64,000 bases of DNA, taken from assembly GCF_001425045.1 (NCBI RefSeq), contig NZ_LMDJ01000001.1:373859-437858 (forward strand). Direction: 5' to 3'. Of this stretch, positions 29,588 to 39,996 are shown piece after piece. The DNA is from Massilia sp. Root351. GTDB taxonomy: Bacteria > Pseudomonadota > Gammaproteobacteria > Burkholderiales > Burkholderiaceae_D. The notes beneath the pieces were generated by a model. That model did no database searches. It worked only from the letters and a program-made list of their open reading frames with translations, and was not told the DNA's origin. A program made the position numbers and the translations under genes. The stretch's first letter is position 1; each line of letters begins with the position of its first letter.

Positions 29588-31303
29588 CTATTGCGCGCGG
29601 CGGTACAGCCGGAAACGTTCCTGGCGGTCGGAGGCGCGGCGGCCTTCCCACAGCTGTTGCCAGTGCGGCGCGCGGTAGGCCGGCGCCAATTCGGCGCTGT
29701 CGTCCATGCGGATGTTGTCTTGCAGTAATAGCATCTGGCACTGCTGGCCCGGTTTGCCGAACGGCAGCTTGCCGAAATACACGAAGGAGGCGCGCTGGGC
29801 CGGGGCGACATTGGTTTCCACGCAGCCGGTGCCGGGCGGCACCACGGCGGCTGCCTGGCGCGCCACCGTGGCGTAGCTCTTGCTGTAGTTGGCGGCCGGC
29901 AGGAACAGGGTCATGGCCAGGATCCATACCAGGATCAGGCCGCCGGACGACAGCACCACCGCGCGCCACAGCACGGCCGGCTGGCGCGACAGGCGCCAGT
30001 GCACCAGCATGAACCAGCCGATGGTGGCGCAAAAGGCCACCAGCACGGCCGGCGCGCGGAACTCGGGGTTGAAGCCGGGCACCAGCTTGAGCGCGTTGTG
30101 CGCCGCCTTGGCCGGCCAGCCGGTCAGCATGGCGCTCCAGAACAGCCACAGCGTGGCCGCGCACAGGGTCAGCACCATGACGGAGAACCAGTCGATGGCA
30201 TTGATGGCGCCGCGCTTCATGGTCAACAGGCCGAAGGCGGCCATGATGGCCAGCGGCGGCAGCAGCAGCAGCAGCTGGCCTTGCTCGGGCGCCGGGTGGC
30301 ACAGGGCCAGCAGCGTGGCCATGCCGGTGAAGGTGACCGGCACCACGATGTGCAGCACGCGGCGCTGGCGGCGCCAGGCGTACACGGCCCAGGCGGCGAA
30401 CGGCCAGGCCGGCCAGAAGAACCACACGCCCACGCGCAGGAAGTAGCCCAGCGACTGCGGCGTCGGCAGCGCGATCTGCGCGTAGTTCCATTGCATCCAC
30501 GCGCCCAGCTGGGCGTCGCCATGGCTGAGCACGGCGGGCAGCAGCCACGGCATGGTGGCCAGCGCGCCCACGCCGGCCGACACGGCCAGGTGGCCCAGCG
30601 TGCGGCCGGCCGGCATGGCCAAAAATTGCGAGCACAGCAACAGGGCCAGCACCAGGAAGGCTGGCGCCAGCCAGCCGCGCGCCAGCACCATCAGGCCGAG
30701 CGCCAGGCCGATCAGGGCGGCGTTGCGCACCGAGGGCAGTTCCATGTAGCGCACCGAGCGGTACAGCAGCAGCGACAGCAGCGCCACTTGCAGCGGTTCG
30801 GCGGTGGTGACATGGCTTTGCACCAGCAGGCCCAGGCAGCCGAGGTAGATCAGGCTGGCCGCGTCGGCCAGCGTGCGGCCGAAGTCGTCCGGCGCGGGCT
30901 GGCCGCCGAAGGCCAGTTTCAGCGGCTGGGCGTCCTGGCGACGGCCCAGCGCGAAGGTGACGTACCACAGCGACAGCACGCCCAGCAGGAAGACCATGAT
31001 GGTGGACACGCGCGCGGCCAGCACGTCGCCCATCAGCCAGCCGAACAGCTTGATGCAGGCCGCGCCCAGCCAGAACGCCAGCGGGCCTTCGTCGGGCATC
31101 GGCAGGCCGGCGATATTGGGCCACAGCCAGTCCTGCACGCCGCCTTGCGCCATGGTCCACATGATGCCGAAGCTGGCGGCGTCGTCGCTCTTCCACGGTT
31201 CGCGGCCGATCAGGCCCGGCAGGATGTACAGCAGGAACAGGGCGTAGATGGCCCAGCGGGGCAGGGCCAGGGTGGCGGCGGCGGGCAGACGGACTGGCTT
31301 CAT
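29588..31303 (-). CDS. ArnT/PMT-like membrane glycosyltransferase (GT83 type)
   Basis: 571 residues from ATG 31303 (MKPVRLPAAA); a 23-codon upstream extension runs into a terminator and is dropped. About 10-12 membrane segments. The first periplasmic loop reads GLIGREPWKSDDAASFGIMW with the acidic residues expected in ArnT/PMT proteins, followed by LPMPDEGPLAFWLGAACIKLFG. Enzymes of this fold use polyprenyl-phosphate sugars on the periplasmic face, for example aminoarabinose onto lipid A. No arnB/arnC neighbours are present, so donor and acceptor are open. Confidence 0.82.
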   Translation of the reverse strand: MKPVRLPAAATLALPRWAIYALFLLYILPGLIGREPWKSDDAASFGIMWTMAQGGVQDWLWPNIAGLPMPDEGPLAFWLGAACIKLFGWLMGDVLAARVSTIMVFLLGVLSLWYVTFALGRRQDAQPLKLAFGGQPAPDDFGRTLADAASLIYLGCLGLLVQSHVTTAEPLQVALLSLLLYRSVRYMELPSVRNAALIGLALGLMVLARGWLAPAFLVLALLLCSQFLAMPAGRTLGHLAVSAGVGALATMPWLLPAVLSHGDAQLGAWMQWNYAQIALPTPQSLGYFLRVGVWFFWPAWPFAAWAVYAWRRQRRVLHIVVPVTFTGMATLLALCHPAPEQGQLLLLLPPLAIMAAFGLLTMKRGAINAIDWFSVMVLTLCAATLWLFWSAMLTGWPAKAAHNALKLVPGFNPEFRAPAVLVAFCATIGWFMLVHWRLSRQPAVLWRAVVLSSGGLILVWILAMTLFLPAANYSKSYATVARQAAAVVPPGTGCVETNVAPAQRASFVYFGKLPFGKPGQQCQMLLLQDNIRMDDSAELAPAYRAPHWQQLWEGRRASDRQERFRLYRRAQ

Positions 31304-31336
31304 CGGCAGGGGCGCAAAAAGAAATGAGTATGAATG

Positions 31337-31366
31337 AAAAAAAGGCAGCCGTAGCTGCCTTTTTTC
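31337..31366 (-). terminator. Strong intrinsic terminator of rpmE2 (bidirectional)
   Basis: AGGCAGC (31343-31349) and GCTGCCT (31354-31360) form a perfect stem around CGTA, flanked by A7 on one side and T6 on the other, so it could terminate in both directions. It lies 16 nt past the rpmE2 stop. Confidence 0.88.
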
Positions 31367-31381
31367 TCGCACTGGGGCAGA

Positions 31382-31651
31382 TTAGCCTGCAGCGACGGAA
31401 GTCTTGGAACCGACGGAACCGAACTTCTGGCGGAATTTCTCAACGCGGCCAGCGGTGTCGACGATTTTGTGCTTACCGGTGAAGAATGGGTGCGATTCAG
31501 CCGACACCTCGATCTTGACCAGAGGGTATTCTTTACCTTCGTGTTCAATTTTTTCGCGGGTCTGGATGGTCGAACGGGTGATGAACTTGAAGTCGCACGA
31601 CAGGTCGTGGAACACCACTTCGCGGTAGTCTGGATGGATTTCTGGTTTCAT
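31382..31651 (-). CDS. rpmE2: 50S ribosomal protein L31 type B
   Basis: 89 residues from ATG 31651 ([20 protein letters not shown]) with AGAGAGA upstream; a longer frame of 25 codons upstream is ignored. The sequence continues with [22 protein letters not shown] and [21 protein letters not shown]. The zinc-ribbon CxxC pairs of type-A L31 are missing (one Cys only), so this is the zinc-independent type-B form. It lies downstream of rho with a terminator between, as in many betaproteobacteria. No Zur-box-like repeat is visible upstream. Confidence 0.96.
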   Translation of the reverse strand: MKPEIHPDYREVVFHDLSCDFKFITRSTIQTREKIEHEGKEYPLVKIEVSAESHPFFTGKHKIVDTAGRVEKFRQKFGSVGSKTSVAAG

Positions 31652-31767
31652 GTGCTTCTCTCTAGGGGTAGGTAGCCAAACAGCACTTCGTCGGTCGTCC
31701 AGCTTCTTGACCCGATTGCCGCTCACTTGCCAGTGGTTAAAAACAACCGTCGATTATACAGCGGATA

Positions 31768-31805
31768 AAAAAAAGCGGCAAGCCGGGTGGCTTTGCCGCT
31801 TTTTC
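31768..31805 (-). terminator. Intrinsic terminator of rho
   Basis: On the minus strand the stem AAAGCGGCAAAGCC pairs with GGCTTGCCGCTTT with one slip, around a short ACCC-type loop, followed by a run of eight T. It begins 18 nt past the rho stop. Confidence 0.85.
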
Positions 31806-31822
31806 ATGACGAAACGGGGGAA

Positions 31823-33085
31823 TTAACCGCCTCTTCTCATCATGTCGAAGAATTCCAGGTTGGTCTTCGTGGCCTTCATCTTGTCGAGGATGAACTCCAT
31901 CGCTTCGATCTCGTCCATCGAGTACAGCAGCTTGCGCAGGATCCAGATCTTCTGCAGCTGGTCGGCCTTGATCAGCAGTTCCTCGCGGCGGGTGCCGGAC
32001 TTGTTCAGGTTGATGGCCGGGTAGACGCGCTTCTCGGCCAGGCGGCGCTCCAGGTGCACCTCCATGTTGCCGGTACCCTTGAATTCCTCGTAGATCACGT
32101 CGTCCATGCGCGAGCCGGTTTCGATCAGCGCGGTGGCGATAATGGTCAGCGAGCCGCCTTCTTCAATGTTGCGGGCAGCACCGAAGAAGCGCTTCGGACG
32201 CTGCAGCGCGTTGGCGTCCACACCGCCGGTCAGCACCTTGCCGGAGGCCGGGATCACGGTGTTGTAGGCGCGCGCCAGGCGGGTGATCGAGTCCAGCAGG
32301 ATCACCACGTCTTTTTTCATCTCGACCAGGCGCTTGGCTTTTTCCAGCACCATCTCGGCGACCTGCACGTGGCGGGTGGCCGGTTCGTCGAAGGTCGAGG
32401 CGACCACTTCGCCGCGCACCGAGCGCTGCATCTCCGTCACTTCCTCTGGACGTTCGTCGATCAGCAGCACGATCAGCGTCACGTCAGGGTGGTTGGCGGT
32501 GATGGCGTGCGCGATGTGCTGCAGCATCACGGATTTGCCGGACTTCGGCGAGGCCACCAGCAGGCCGCGCTGGCCCTTGCCGATCGGCGAGATCAGGTCG
32601 ACGATGCGGCCGGTGATGTTCTCGGCGCCGTTCATCTCGCGCTCCAGGCGCAGCGGCTCGTTCGGGTGCAGCGGCGTCAGGTTCTCAAACAGTATGCGGT
32701 GCTTCGACGCTTCCGGCGATTCGCCGTTGACCTTGTCTACCTTGACCAGTGCGAAATAGCGCTCGCCGTCTTTCGGCGTGCGCACTTCGCCTTCGATCGA
32801 ATCGCCGGTGTGCAGGTTGAAGCGGCGGATTTGCGAAGGCGAGATATAGATGTCGTCGGTCGACGCCATGTAGGACGCGTCCGGGGAGCGCAGGAAGCCG
32901 AAGCCGTCCGGCAGCACTTCCAGTGCGCCGTCGCCGAAGATCTGCTCGCCGGACTTGGCGCGCTTCTTCAGGATGGCGAACATCAGTTCCTGCTTGCGCA
33001 GGCGGGCCGCGTTGTCGATGTCCAGGCCGATCGCCATCTCCAGCAGGGCGGAGACGTGTAAGGCCTTCAGTTCAGATAGATGCAT
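31823..33085 (-). CDS. rho: Transcription termination factor Rho
   Basis: 420 residues from ATG 33085 ([18 protein letters not shown]), the length of E. coli Rho; the frame runs 21 codons further but those are not conserved. Rho N-domain, then the cold-shock-like RNA-binding block [19 protein letters not shown] near 60, Walker [11 protein letters not shown] near 178, Walker [17 protein letters not shown] and the secondary-site [13 protein letters not shown]. It is the hexameric RNA translocase that ends untranslated transcripts. It follows trxA on the same strand and has its own terminator. Confidence 0.98.
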   Translation of the reverse strand: MHLSELKALHVSALLEMAIGLDIDNAARLRKQELMFAILKKRAKSGEQIFGDGALEVLPDGFGFLRSPDASYMASTDDIYISPSQIRRFNLHTGDSIEGEVRTPKDGERYFALVKVDKVNGESPEASKHRILFENLTPLHPNEPLRLEREMNGAENITGRIVDLISPIGKGQRGLLVASPKSGKSVMLQHIAHAITANHPDVTLIVLLIDERPEEVTEMQRSVRGEVVASTFDEPATRHVQVAEMVLEKAKRLVEMKKDVVILLDSITRLARAYNTVIPASGKVLTGGVDANALQRPKRFFGAARNIEEGGSLTIIATALIETGSRMDDVIYEEFKGTGNMEVHLERRLAEKRVYPAINLNKSGTRREELLIKADQLQKIWILRKLLYSMDEIEAMEFILDKMKATKTNLEFFDMMRRGG

Positions 33086-33186
33086 ATGTGTGAGTGTCCC
33101 GTGACGGGAAGAAAAAGGTAGGGGAGGGAACTGCGTGGGGTTGATCAATGAGGGAAACGGTGTGGCCCGTTTTCCCCGGCCAAGCA

Positions 33187-33212
33187 GGCGGTGCTGCGGG
33201 CGCAGCGCCGCC
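33187..33212 (-). terminator. GC-rich hairpin after trxA
   Basis: GGCGGTGCTGC (33187-33197) pairs with GCAGCGCCGCC (33202-33212) at 10 of 11 positions around a 4 nt loop, 8 nt beyond the trxA stop. No T-run follows on the minus strand, so it may only partly stop transcription into rho. Confidence 0.4.
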
Positions 33213-33220
33213 TATCTTAC

Positions 33221-33547
33221 TTAAATATTGCTGTCGATGAAAGAGGTCAGCTGGCCTTTTGCCATCGCGCCGACTTTTTGCGCTGCCGGCACGCCGTTCT
33301 TGAACAGGATCAGGGTCGGGATGCCGCGGATGCCGAACTTGGCAGGAACGGCCTGGTTGGCGTCCACGTCCAGCTTGGCGATGGTCAGCTTGCCTTCGTA
33401 TTCCTTGGCCACTTCTTCCAGGATCGGGGCGATGCTCTTGCAAGGACCGCACCATTCCGCCCAGAAGTCCACCAGCACTGGACGGTCGGATTTCAGCACT
33501 TCGGTGTCGAAGGATGCGTCGGAGATGTGTTTGATATTTTCGCTCAT
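33221..33547 (-). CDS. trxA: Thioredoxin
   Basis: 108 residues, single thioredoxin domain with [18 protein letters not shown] (active-site WCGPC at about 32-36) and the cis-proline in [12 protein letters not shown]. It is the cytoplasmic disulfide reductant served by thioredoxin reductase. GAGGGAAAAAC precedes the ATG. The trxA-rho order is a classical proteobacterial neighbourhood, also found in E. coli. The 257 bp gap upstream (33548-33804) contains no gene that I can support. Confidence 0.97.
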   Translation of the reverse strand: MSENIKHISDASFDTEVLKSDRPVLVDFWAEWCGPCKSIAPILEEVAKEYEGKLTIAKLDVDANQAVPAKFGIRGIPTLILFKNGVPAAQKVGAMAKGQLTSFIDSNI

Positions 33548-33804
33548 GTTTTTCCCTCGGTGGGGGGTATGGGTTAGTTACGCCTGGATGATTATGCCAC
33601 TGTAGATGGATATCGTCTTGACGCTGCCGGGTTACAGGCCGCAGATGGAGACGCTTTCCATGAATTCAACAGATGCCCTGAATGATGGCAAGAGGATAAC
33701 AGGCGGGAGATGGATCAAATAATAACGCATTTTTGCCGCCTGTGCGGAAAATGCTGTTGTGGCTCGCGGGCAACACATCGATGCGCCATTTCCTGACCGT
33801 GCTG

Positions 33805-34242
33805 CTAGGCGCTGCGGTGCGCCAGGGCCAGCGCCACCAGGTCGTCCAGTTCGGCCGGCGCCACCGGCTTCTTGCAGGCGCCCAGGATGGTCAGCCCCTG
33901 CGCCATGGCCAGCCGTTCGGCGGCGCGCAGCACGCCCGCGTCCATGCCCGACAGCAGCACCACCGTGCCGCGGTAGTCGCCTTCGGCCACCAGGCGCAGG
34001 AATTCGATGCCGTCCATGTCCGGCATCGACAGGTCGCACACCAGCAGGTCGCGCGGGCCCTGGGCCAGCAGCGCCAGGGCCGCCTTGGCCGAGGTGGCGC
34101 TGGCCACGTCGAAGCTGCCGCGCAGCGGGCTCAGTTCGTCGAGCATGTCTTCCAGCAGGGCCAGCATGAAGGAGTCGTCGTCCAGCAGCAGCACCCGCAG
34201 CGGGGCCGGGCCGGATTGTTGCGTACTTGTTTGGGCAGTCAT
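33805..34242 (-). CDS. Single-domain response regulator
   Basis: 145 residues, one receiver domain: VLLLDDDSFMLALL (acidic pocket), LLVCDLSMPDMDG with the phospho-acceptor Asp near residue 65, VVLLSGMD and a Lys-Lys-Pro near the end (CKKPVAPAELDDL). No output domain. It begins 14 nt after the stop of the giant hybrid kinase on the same strand and is almost certainly its partner, perhaps acting by protein contact like CheY. An 11 bp direct repeat (ACGACTAAGCA twice) occupies the junction. Confidence 0.88.
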   Translation of the reverse strand: MTAQTSTQQSGPAPLRVLLLDDDSFMLALLEDMLDELSPLRGSFDVASATSAKAALALLAQGPRDLLVCDLSMPDMDGIEFLRLVAEGDYRGTVVLLSGMDAGVLRAAERLAMAQGLTILGACKKPVAPAELDDLVALALAHRSA

Positions 34243-34256
34243 TGCTTAGTCGTTGC

Positions 34257-37200
34257 TTAGTCGTCGTTGGCGAAAGTGGTGTTGTTCATGATGACTTCGG
34301 TGATCCGTTCCAGCAGCGGCCACAGCCCGGCGGCCAGCGCGCGCGCGCGCGCCAGCTCCTCCTGCGGCGTGCCGGGCGCCAGTTGCTCCAGCGCCAGGCA
34401 GATCTCGGCCATGCCCAGCGCGCCGACGGTGCGCGCCGAGGACTTGATGCGGTGCCCCAGCTCGCGCACCCGCGCCACGTCGCCGCGCGCCAGCGCGCTG
34501 TCGATTTCCTCGAAGCCGTCCTGCGTGGTCTGCAGGAACTTGAAGGCGAACTTGCGTATCTTCTGCGGATTGTAGCCGAGCAGCTGCGCCAGCACCGATA
34601 AATCGACCACCGCCGGGTCGCCCGCCAGCGTGGGCTTGAAGGCCGGCACGCGCGGGCGCGCGGACGGCGCCGCGGTGCCGCTGTGCAGCGCCGCGTCGCT
34701 GTCCTCGGCGCGCTGGGCCGGCAGCCAGTTGGCGATGGTCTGGTACATCAGCGCCGGCTGGATCGGCTTGGAAATGAAGTCGTCCATGCCGGCGTCCAGG
34801 CAGCGCACCCGGTCCTCGCTGGTGGCCGTGGCGGTCATGGCCAGCACCCGCAGTTCGGCCAGCTCGGGGTCGGCGCGGATGCGGCGGGTCGCCTCCAGGC
34901 CGTCCATCAGCGGCATCTGCACGTCCATCAGCACGCAGTCGAAGCTGGCCTGGTGCAGCAGGGCCAGCGCTTCCTGGCCGTTGTTGGCCAGGCACACCGA
35001 GCTGCCGGCCTCCTCCAGCATTTCCAGCGCAATCTGCTGGTTGAAGGTGTTGTCCTCCACCAGCAGGATGCGGGCGTCCTTCAGCGCGGCCATGACGGCG
35101 GCGGTGCGTGCGCTGGCCACCAGCTCGGCGGCCGCGTCGCTCACGCTGCTGATCAGCTGCGGCACCGCGCGCGGCGACACGCCCAGGCGCGCGGTGAACC
35201 AGAACGTGCTGCCCTGGCCGGGCGCGCTGCGCACGCCGACCTCGCCTCCCATCAGCTGGGCCAGCTGCTTGCAGATGGCCAGGCCCAGGCCAGTGCCGCC
35301 GTATTCGCGCGTGGTGGAGGTGTCGGCCTGCTGGAAGGACTGGAACAGCTTGCCCATTTCCTCGTCCGACAGGCCGATGCCATGGTCGCGCACCTCGAAG
35401 CGCACCAGGCAGTTGGAGGCGTCGCTGACGGCATTGACCACTTTGACCACGATGTGGCCGTGCTCGCTGAACTTGATGGCGTTGTTGGTGTAGTTGATCA
35501 GCACCTGGCCCAGGCGCAGCGGGTCGCCGCGCAGCACCGGCGGCAGGCTGGGGTCGAGCTCGAACAGCAGGTTCAGGCCCTTGCCGGCCGCCTTCGGCGC
35601 CACCACTGTGGTCAGGGTCTGGATCACATGGTCCAGCGCGAAGTCGACCTGCTCGATTTCCAGCTTGCCGGCCTCGATCTTGGAAATGTCGAGAATGTCG
35701 TCGATGATGCCCAGCAGGTGTTCGCCGGCGAAGCGGATCTTCTCCAGGTAGTCGCGCTGGCGCGGGTTGAGGTCGGTTTTCAAGGCCAGGTAGGCCATGC
35801 CGATCACGCCGTTCATCGGGGTGCGGATCTCGTGGCTCATATTGGCCAGGAACTGGCCCTTGGCCAGGCTGGCCTCCTCGGCCACCTGCTTGGCCTGGTC
35901 GAGCTGCTCGGTGCGCTGCGCCACGCGCTCTTCCAGGTGCTCGTTCAGTTCGCGCAGCGCCTGCTCGGCGTGCTTGCTGTCGGTGATGTCGATCGACATG
36001 CAGATCAGGTAGGCCGGCTGGCCGCGCTCGTCGAACACCGGGTTCTTGAAAGTGCGCAAGTGGCGCTGTTCGCGCAAGGTGGGGTTCCACACGGTTTCTT
36101 CGTAGTCCAGCATCACGCCGCCGGCGAAGGCGGCCGCGTCGCGGGCGCGGAACGCGGCCAGCTCGTCGGGCGAGTGGAAGGCGCTGTCGTCGCCGCCCAT
36201 CAGCTCCTCGAAGCGGTAGCCGAACTGCGCTTCGCAGGCCGGGTTCATCAGCAGGAAGCGGCCATCCGGCGCCTTGATGAACAGGCCGGTGGGCATCATC
36301 TTGATGATTTCCTGCAGCCGCTGCTCGCCCTGGCGCAGCGCGTCCTCGCTGCGCTTGCGGTAGCTGATGTCGGTCAGGCTGGCCACCGCCATCGGCGTGG
36401 CGCCCAGCTCGTCGCGCATCGGCTCGGCGTTCACCGACAGCCAGCACTGGCTGCCGTCGGCCTGGCGCACGCCCATGACCACGCCGCGCACCGACTGGCC
36501 CGACACCAGCGCCAGGTACACCGGGTGCTCGTCGCGCGCGAACGGCAGGCCGTCCTCGTGCACGCCGGGCCACAGGCCGGCGCCGGGGTGGGCCGCCGCG
36601 CCCAGCATGCGCGCGGCAGCCGCGTTGCTTTCCAAAATCAGGCCGTCGCCGTTGAGCACCACCAGGCCGTTGGTCACCGCGTTGAACACCGACGCCATGC
36701 GGCGGCTGGAGTTGCGCAGCGCCTGGTCGGCCAGGCGGCGGTCGTTGATGTCGGTGATCATGGCCAGGGTGCCGGCGTAGGCGCCGCTGTCGGTATTGAC
36801 CAGGGTGGTCGACAGCAGGCCCCACATCGGCGTGTGGTCCTTGCGGAAGAAACGCACGTCGCCCTGCTCGGCCTGGCCGGAACTGCGGCGGCGCTGGTGG
36901 CGCAGCAGCAGCGCCTGGCCTTCCTCGTCCATGAAGGCGCTCATCGGCTGGCCCAGCATTTCCTCGGTCTCGTAGCCCAGCATGCGCGCCATGGTGGGGT
37001 TGACGAAGGTGGTCTTGTCGTCGGCGTCGGTCATCCAGATGCCCTCGGCGGCGGTCTGCACGATCAGGCGGTAGCGTTCCGAATTGGCCTGCAGCGCCTC
37101 CTCGGCGCGCTGGCGCTGCGTCATGTCGCGCAGCGACAGCACCGACAGGCCCTGGCCGGCCATCTGGATCGGCGCCAGGTGCACCATGGCCGGGAAATGG

Positions 37201-39026
37201 CTGCCGTCCTGGCGGCGCGCGGTCAGCACGCGGCCGGGCAGGCCGGGCCGGGTGAACAGCTCGCGCGGGCGGCCCGGCGTGCTGCGCATGGTGTCGGGCA
37301 CCAGCAGTTCCATCGACAGGCCGGCCATCTGCTCGGCGGCGCCGTAGCCGAAGCACTGGGCGCAGGCGCCGTTGGCCTGGCGCACGTGGCCGTGGCGGTC
37401 GGCCAGCATCATGGCCGCCGGCGTGGCCTCCAGGATGGCCGCCACGCGCGCCTCTTCGGCGGCGGTGCGCTCGCTGATGTCGCCCAGGGTGCCGGTCATG
37501 CGCAGCGCGCGGCCGCTGCTGTCGCGCGCCACCACCATGCCGCGCCCCAGCACCCACTTCCAGCTGCCGTCGCGGCAGCGGATGCGGAACTCGCAGGACA
37601 GCGCGGTGCGCTCGGCCTGGCCCGGCCCGGCTGCCGCCTCCGGGACCGGGGCCGGGACCGGCTCGGCAGCGCCGCCGGCCGGCGCCGTGGGGCCCACCGG
37701 CGCCATGAATTCGTCGGCCACCCGGGCCTGGTCGTCCGGGTGCACCAGCGCCATCACCTGCTGCGCGTCGGGCTTGAACTCGGCCGGGTCGTAGCCCAGG
37801 ATGTCGCAGTAGCGCGGCGACAGCGTCAGCGCGTCGGACTGCGGCAGCCAGTCCCACACGCCGTCGCCGGTGCCCTCCAGCGCGAAAGTGGTGAGCTGCT
37901 CGGCCTTGCTGGCGCGGTCCTCGGCGGCCGCCAGCGCCGCGTTCAGGCGGCGCAGCCGCAGCGCGCCGGCCACCGCCAGCAGCAGCGCCAGGATGGCCGC
38001 GCCGGCGCCGTACTGCCAGGCCGCGCTGTCGGCCGGCGGCTGGTACAGCAAGCCGTCCAGCGGGAAGTTGGCCGGCAGCATGCCCAGGCTGGCGTAGGTG
38101 TCGGCGATGGCGCGCCAGCGCGCCGGGTTGCTGTAGCCCAGTTCGATCAAGCGCTGCTCCAGCAGCGGGATGGTGTGCTGGGCCTCGAACATCAGGTGCT
38201 CGCGGCTGTGGCTGTTGGGGTAGCGCGCGCGGATCAGGTCGGCGATCTCGCCCGGGTGGGCCATGGCGTACTGCCAGCCGCGCAGGGTGGCCGCGCGCAT
38301 GGCGGCGGCGCGCTTGGGATGCTCGCGCAGTTCGCTCTCGGTGGTGTACAGGTTGTCGCCGTAGAAATCGATGCCGGCCGCGCGCGGCGAAATCACGTCG
38401 TAGCGCAGGCTGGCGCGGTCCAGCACGTAGGGCGCCTCCGAGGTGTAGGCCGACATGGCGTCCACCTTGCCGTTGATCAGATCGTCAAGGTTGTAGCTGT
38501 GCGGCACGCTGCGCAGCTGGTCCAGGTCGATGTCCTGCTGCTTGAAGTAGGCCCGCAGTTCTTCGTTGCCGGGCGCCAGCATGAGGCGCTTGCCGCGCCA
38601 GTCCAGCGGCACGCCGTTGTCGCCGCGCCGCACGAACAGCGCCGACGCGGAATGCTGGAAGATGGTGGCCAGCACCACCACCGGGTCGCCGGCGGCGCGC
38701 TTGAGCAGCAGGGCGCTGCTGCCCACGCCGTATTGCGCCTTGCCTTCCAGCACGGCCTGCACCGGGTCGGCCCCGGGCTGGGCTTCGCGCAGGGTGACGT
38801 CCAGCCCCGCCTCGCGGTAATAGCCTTTGTCTTGCGCGGCGTAGTAGCCGGCGAACTGGAACTGGTGCAGCCATTTCAGCTGTACGGTGATGGGCTCGGC
38901 CGCGCCGGCGCCGCCCGCCAGCAGCAGGTTGGCCACGGCAGAAGCCGCCGCGCAGGCCAGCGCGGCAGCCCAGCGCGGGCGGCGCGGACCGGACGGCAAA
39001 CTGGACTGAGGACGGCGATGCAGCAA
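34257..39026 (-). CDS. Giant hybrid kinase with NMT1/THI5-like periplasmic domain
   Basis: 1589 residues. Signal/anchor about 1-43, then a periplasmic NMT1/THI5-like binding domain (44-330): [32 protein letters not shown] membrane span lies near 338-357. About five PAS/PAC modules follow (370-1030), a coiled link, kinase core [23 protein letters not shown]-binding boxes, a receiver with [11 protein letters not shown] and a C-terminal HPt ([18 protein letters not shown]). A thiamine-precursor-like or other small ligand bound outside may gate a multistep phosphorelay to the receiver gene downstream. Such SBP-kinase fusions are known, but the ligand here is unknown. The full length is uninterrupted. 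Confidence 0.92.
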   Translation of the reverse strand: MLHRRPQSSLPSGPRRPRWAAALACAAASAVANLLLAGGAGAAEPITVQLKWLHQFQFAGYYAAQDKGYYREAGLDVTLREAQPGADPVQAVLEGKAQYGVGSSALLLKRAAGDPVVVLATIFQHSASALFVRRGDNGVPLDWRGKRLMLAPGNEELRAYFKQQDIDLDQLRSVPHSYNLDDLINGKVDAMSAYTSEAPYVLDRASLRYDVISPRAAGIDFYGDNLYTTESELREHPKRAAAMRAATLRGWQYAMAHPGEIADLIRARYPNSHSREHLMFEAQHTIPLLEQRLIELGYSNPARWRAIADTYASLGMLPANFPLDGLLYQPPADSAAWQYGAGAAILALLLAVAGALRLRRLNAALAAAEDRASKAEQLTTFALEGTGDGVWDWLPQSDALTLSPRYCDILGYDPAEFKPDAQQVMALVHPDDQARVADEFMAPVGPTAPAGGAAEPVPAPVPEAAAGPGQAERTALSCEFRIRCRDGSWKWVLGRGMVVARDSSGRALRMTGTLGDISERTAAEEARVAAILEATPAAMMLADRHGHVRQANGACAQCFGYGAAEQMAGLSMELLVPDTMRSTPGRPRELFTRPGLPGRVLTARRQDGSHFPAMVHLAPIQMAGQGLSVLSLRDMTQRQRAEEALQANSERYRLIVQTAAEGIWMTDADDKTTFVNPTMARMLGYETEEMLGQPMSAFMDEEGQALLLRHQRRRSSGQAEQGDVRFFRKDHTPMWGLLSTTLVNTDSGAYAGTLAMITDINDRRLADQALRNSSRRMASVFNAVTNGLVVLNGDGLILESNAAAARMLGAAAHPGAGLWPGVHEDGLPFARDEHPVYLALVSGQSVRGVVMGVRQADGSQCWLSVNAEPMRDELGATPMAVASLTDISYRKRSEDALRQGEQRLQEIIKMMPTGLFIKAPDGRFLLMNPACEAQFGYRFEELMGGDDSAFHSPDELAAFRARDAAAFAGGVMLDYEETVWNPTLREQRHLRTFKNPVFDERGQPAYLICMSIDITDSKHAEQALRELNEHLEERVAQRTEQLDQAKQVAEEASLAKGQFLANMSHEIRTPMNGVIGMAYLALKTDLNPRQRDYLEKIRFAGEHLLGIIDDILDISKIEAGKLEIEQVDFALDHVIQTLTTVVAPKAAGKGLNLLFELDPSLPPVLRGDPLRLGQVLINYTNNAIKFSEHGHIVVKVVNAVSDASNCLVRFEVRDHGIGLSDEEMGKLFQSFQQADTSTTREYGGTGLGLAICKQLAQLMGGEVGVRSAPGQGSTFWFTARLGVSPRAVPQLISSVSDAAAELVASARTAAVMAALKDARILLVEDNTFNQQIALEMLEEAGSSVCLANNGQEALALLHQASFDCVLMDVQMPLMDGLEATRRIRADPELAELRVLAMTATATSEDRVRCLDAGMDDFISKPIQPALMYQTIANWLPAQRAEDSDAALHSGTAAPSARPRVPAFKPTLAGDPAVVDLSVLAQLLGYNPQKIRKFAFKFLQTTQDGFEEIDSALARGDVARVRELGHRIKSSARTVGALGMAEICLALEQLAPGTPQEELARARALAAGLWPLLERITEVIMNNTTFANDD

Positions 39027-39184
39027 GAGCTTCCCTTTCGCAAATGCGCACGGGGCGCGGCCCCGTTTTTCTCAGCCAACTATAGCATCGAAATTTTGCC
39101 TGTAGGGTTTACTTTATGGCCGCCAGGCACTAGCTATTTATTCACTTGCAATGTGCAAGCGAGCCTTGCGGAGGGCACGCCGGC

Positions 39185-39904
39185 CTAGGCAAAGCTGCCG
39201 GCGAACTGGTAGCGGTGGCCGGGATGCCACATGGTGGCGATCGAGGCCACCTGGCCGGCCGAGCGGGTCTGGCGCTTGAGCACCAGGCAGGGCTGGCGGG
39301 TGTCGATGGCCAGCATGTCGGCGATGTCGCGCGGCGGGCTGAGCGCCTCGATGCTGTAGGTGGCCCCCTGCAGCGGCGCGGCGGCCATCAGGTATTCGTT
39401 GGGGGTGACGGCGGCGAAGTCCTGGCTCATGTAGAGCGGCGCGCAGGCCGGGTTGACCCAGCGGTCCTCGACCTGGATCGGCACGCCGTTTTCGAAGTGC
39501 ACGATGACCGAATGGAACAGCACCGAGGCCGGCGGCAGCTCGAACTGCTTGGCCAGCAGGTCGCCGGCCTTGCTCTGTTCCAGCAGTTGCAGGCTGCTGC
39601 GGTGGGCGTGGCCGCGCGCGCGCACCTCGTCGGCGATGCTCTTGATTTCCAGCAGCGTGGCCTGGTATTTTTGCTGCGCCACATAGGTGCCGGAGCCCTG
39701 GCGGCGCGTCAGCACCTGCTCGGCGGTGAGCTCGCGCACGGCGCGGTTGACCGTCATGCGCGAGACGCCAAACTGCTTGACCAGCGCCTGTTCGGACGGG
39801 ATCACGTCGCCTTCCTTCCAGGTGCCGGCGGCGATCTGCTCCAGCAGATGGTCCTTGATGCGCTGGAAAATGGGGGTGGTTTCGGCTGCCTGATGTTGGT
39901 TCAT
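39185..39904 (-). CDS. hutC: Histidine-utilisation repressor (GntR/HutC)
   Basis: 239 residues. The N-terminal GntR winged helix (about 10-75) contains IPSEQALVKQFGVSRMTVNRAVRELTAEQVL and RRQGSGTYVA. The UTRA effector domain follows (about 95-235), with HRSSLQLLEQ, VEDRWVNPACAPLY and LVLKRQTRSAGQVAS. This is the HutC subgroup, which is released from DNA by urocanate. It lies 4.6 kb before hutU and on the opposite strand. No dyad like the hut operator is visible in its own upstream 92 bp, so autoregulation is not evident. HutC is assigned over other UTRA regulators partly because of the linked hut operon. Confidence 0.88.
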   Translation of the reverse strand: MNQHQAAETTPIFQRIKDHLLEQIAAGTWKEGDVIPSEQALVKQFGVSRMTVNRAVRELTAEQVLTRRQGSGTYVAQQKYQATLLEIKSIADEVRARGHAHRSSLQLLEQSKAGDLLAKQFELPPASVLFHSVIVHFENGVPIQVEDRWVNPACAPLYMSQDFAAVTPNEYLMAAAPLQGATYSIEALSPPRDIADMLAIDTRQPCLVLKRQTRSAGQVASIATMWHPGHRYQFAGSFA

Positions 39905-39996
39905 GGGATGATTTTAATTCAAAAGCAAGAGTCGGGGTGTGGCGATCTTGGCGGCTGGCTACCATGGCCCCATAATGAAACCACTACGGAGCAGTC

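Noticed and set aside
32200..32300. Alternative upstream start for rho and L31
   Set aside because: The longer frames add non-conserved residues, and the chosen starts match family length.
31700..33100. Zur-box control of rpmE2
   Set aside because: No convincing AT-rich inverted repeat is visible upstream of rpmE2.
34683..39188. A 1501-codon plus-strand frame antisense to the giant kinase
   Set aside because: Composition is Ala/Arg/Gly/His-rich with no domain; the minus frame carries full kinase motifs.
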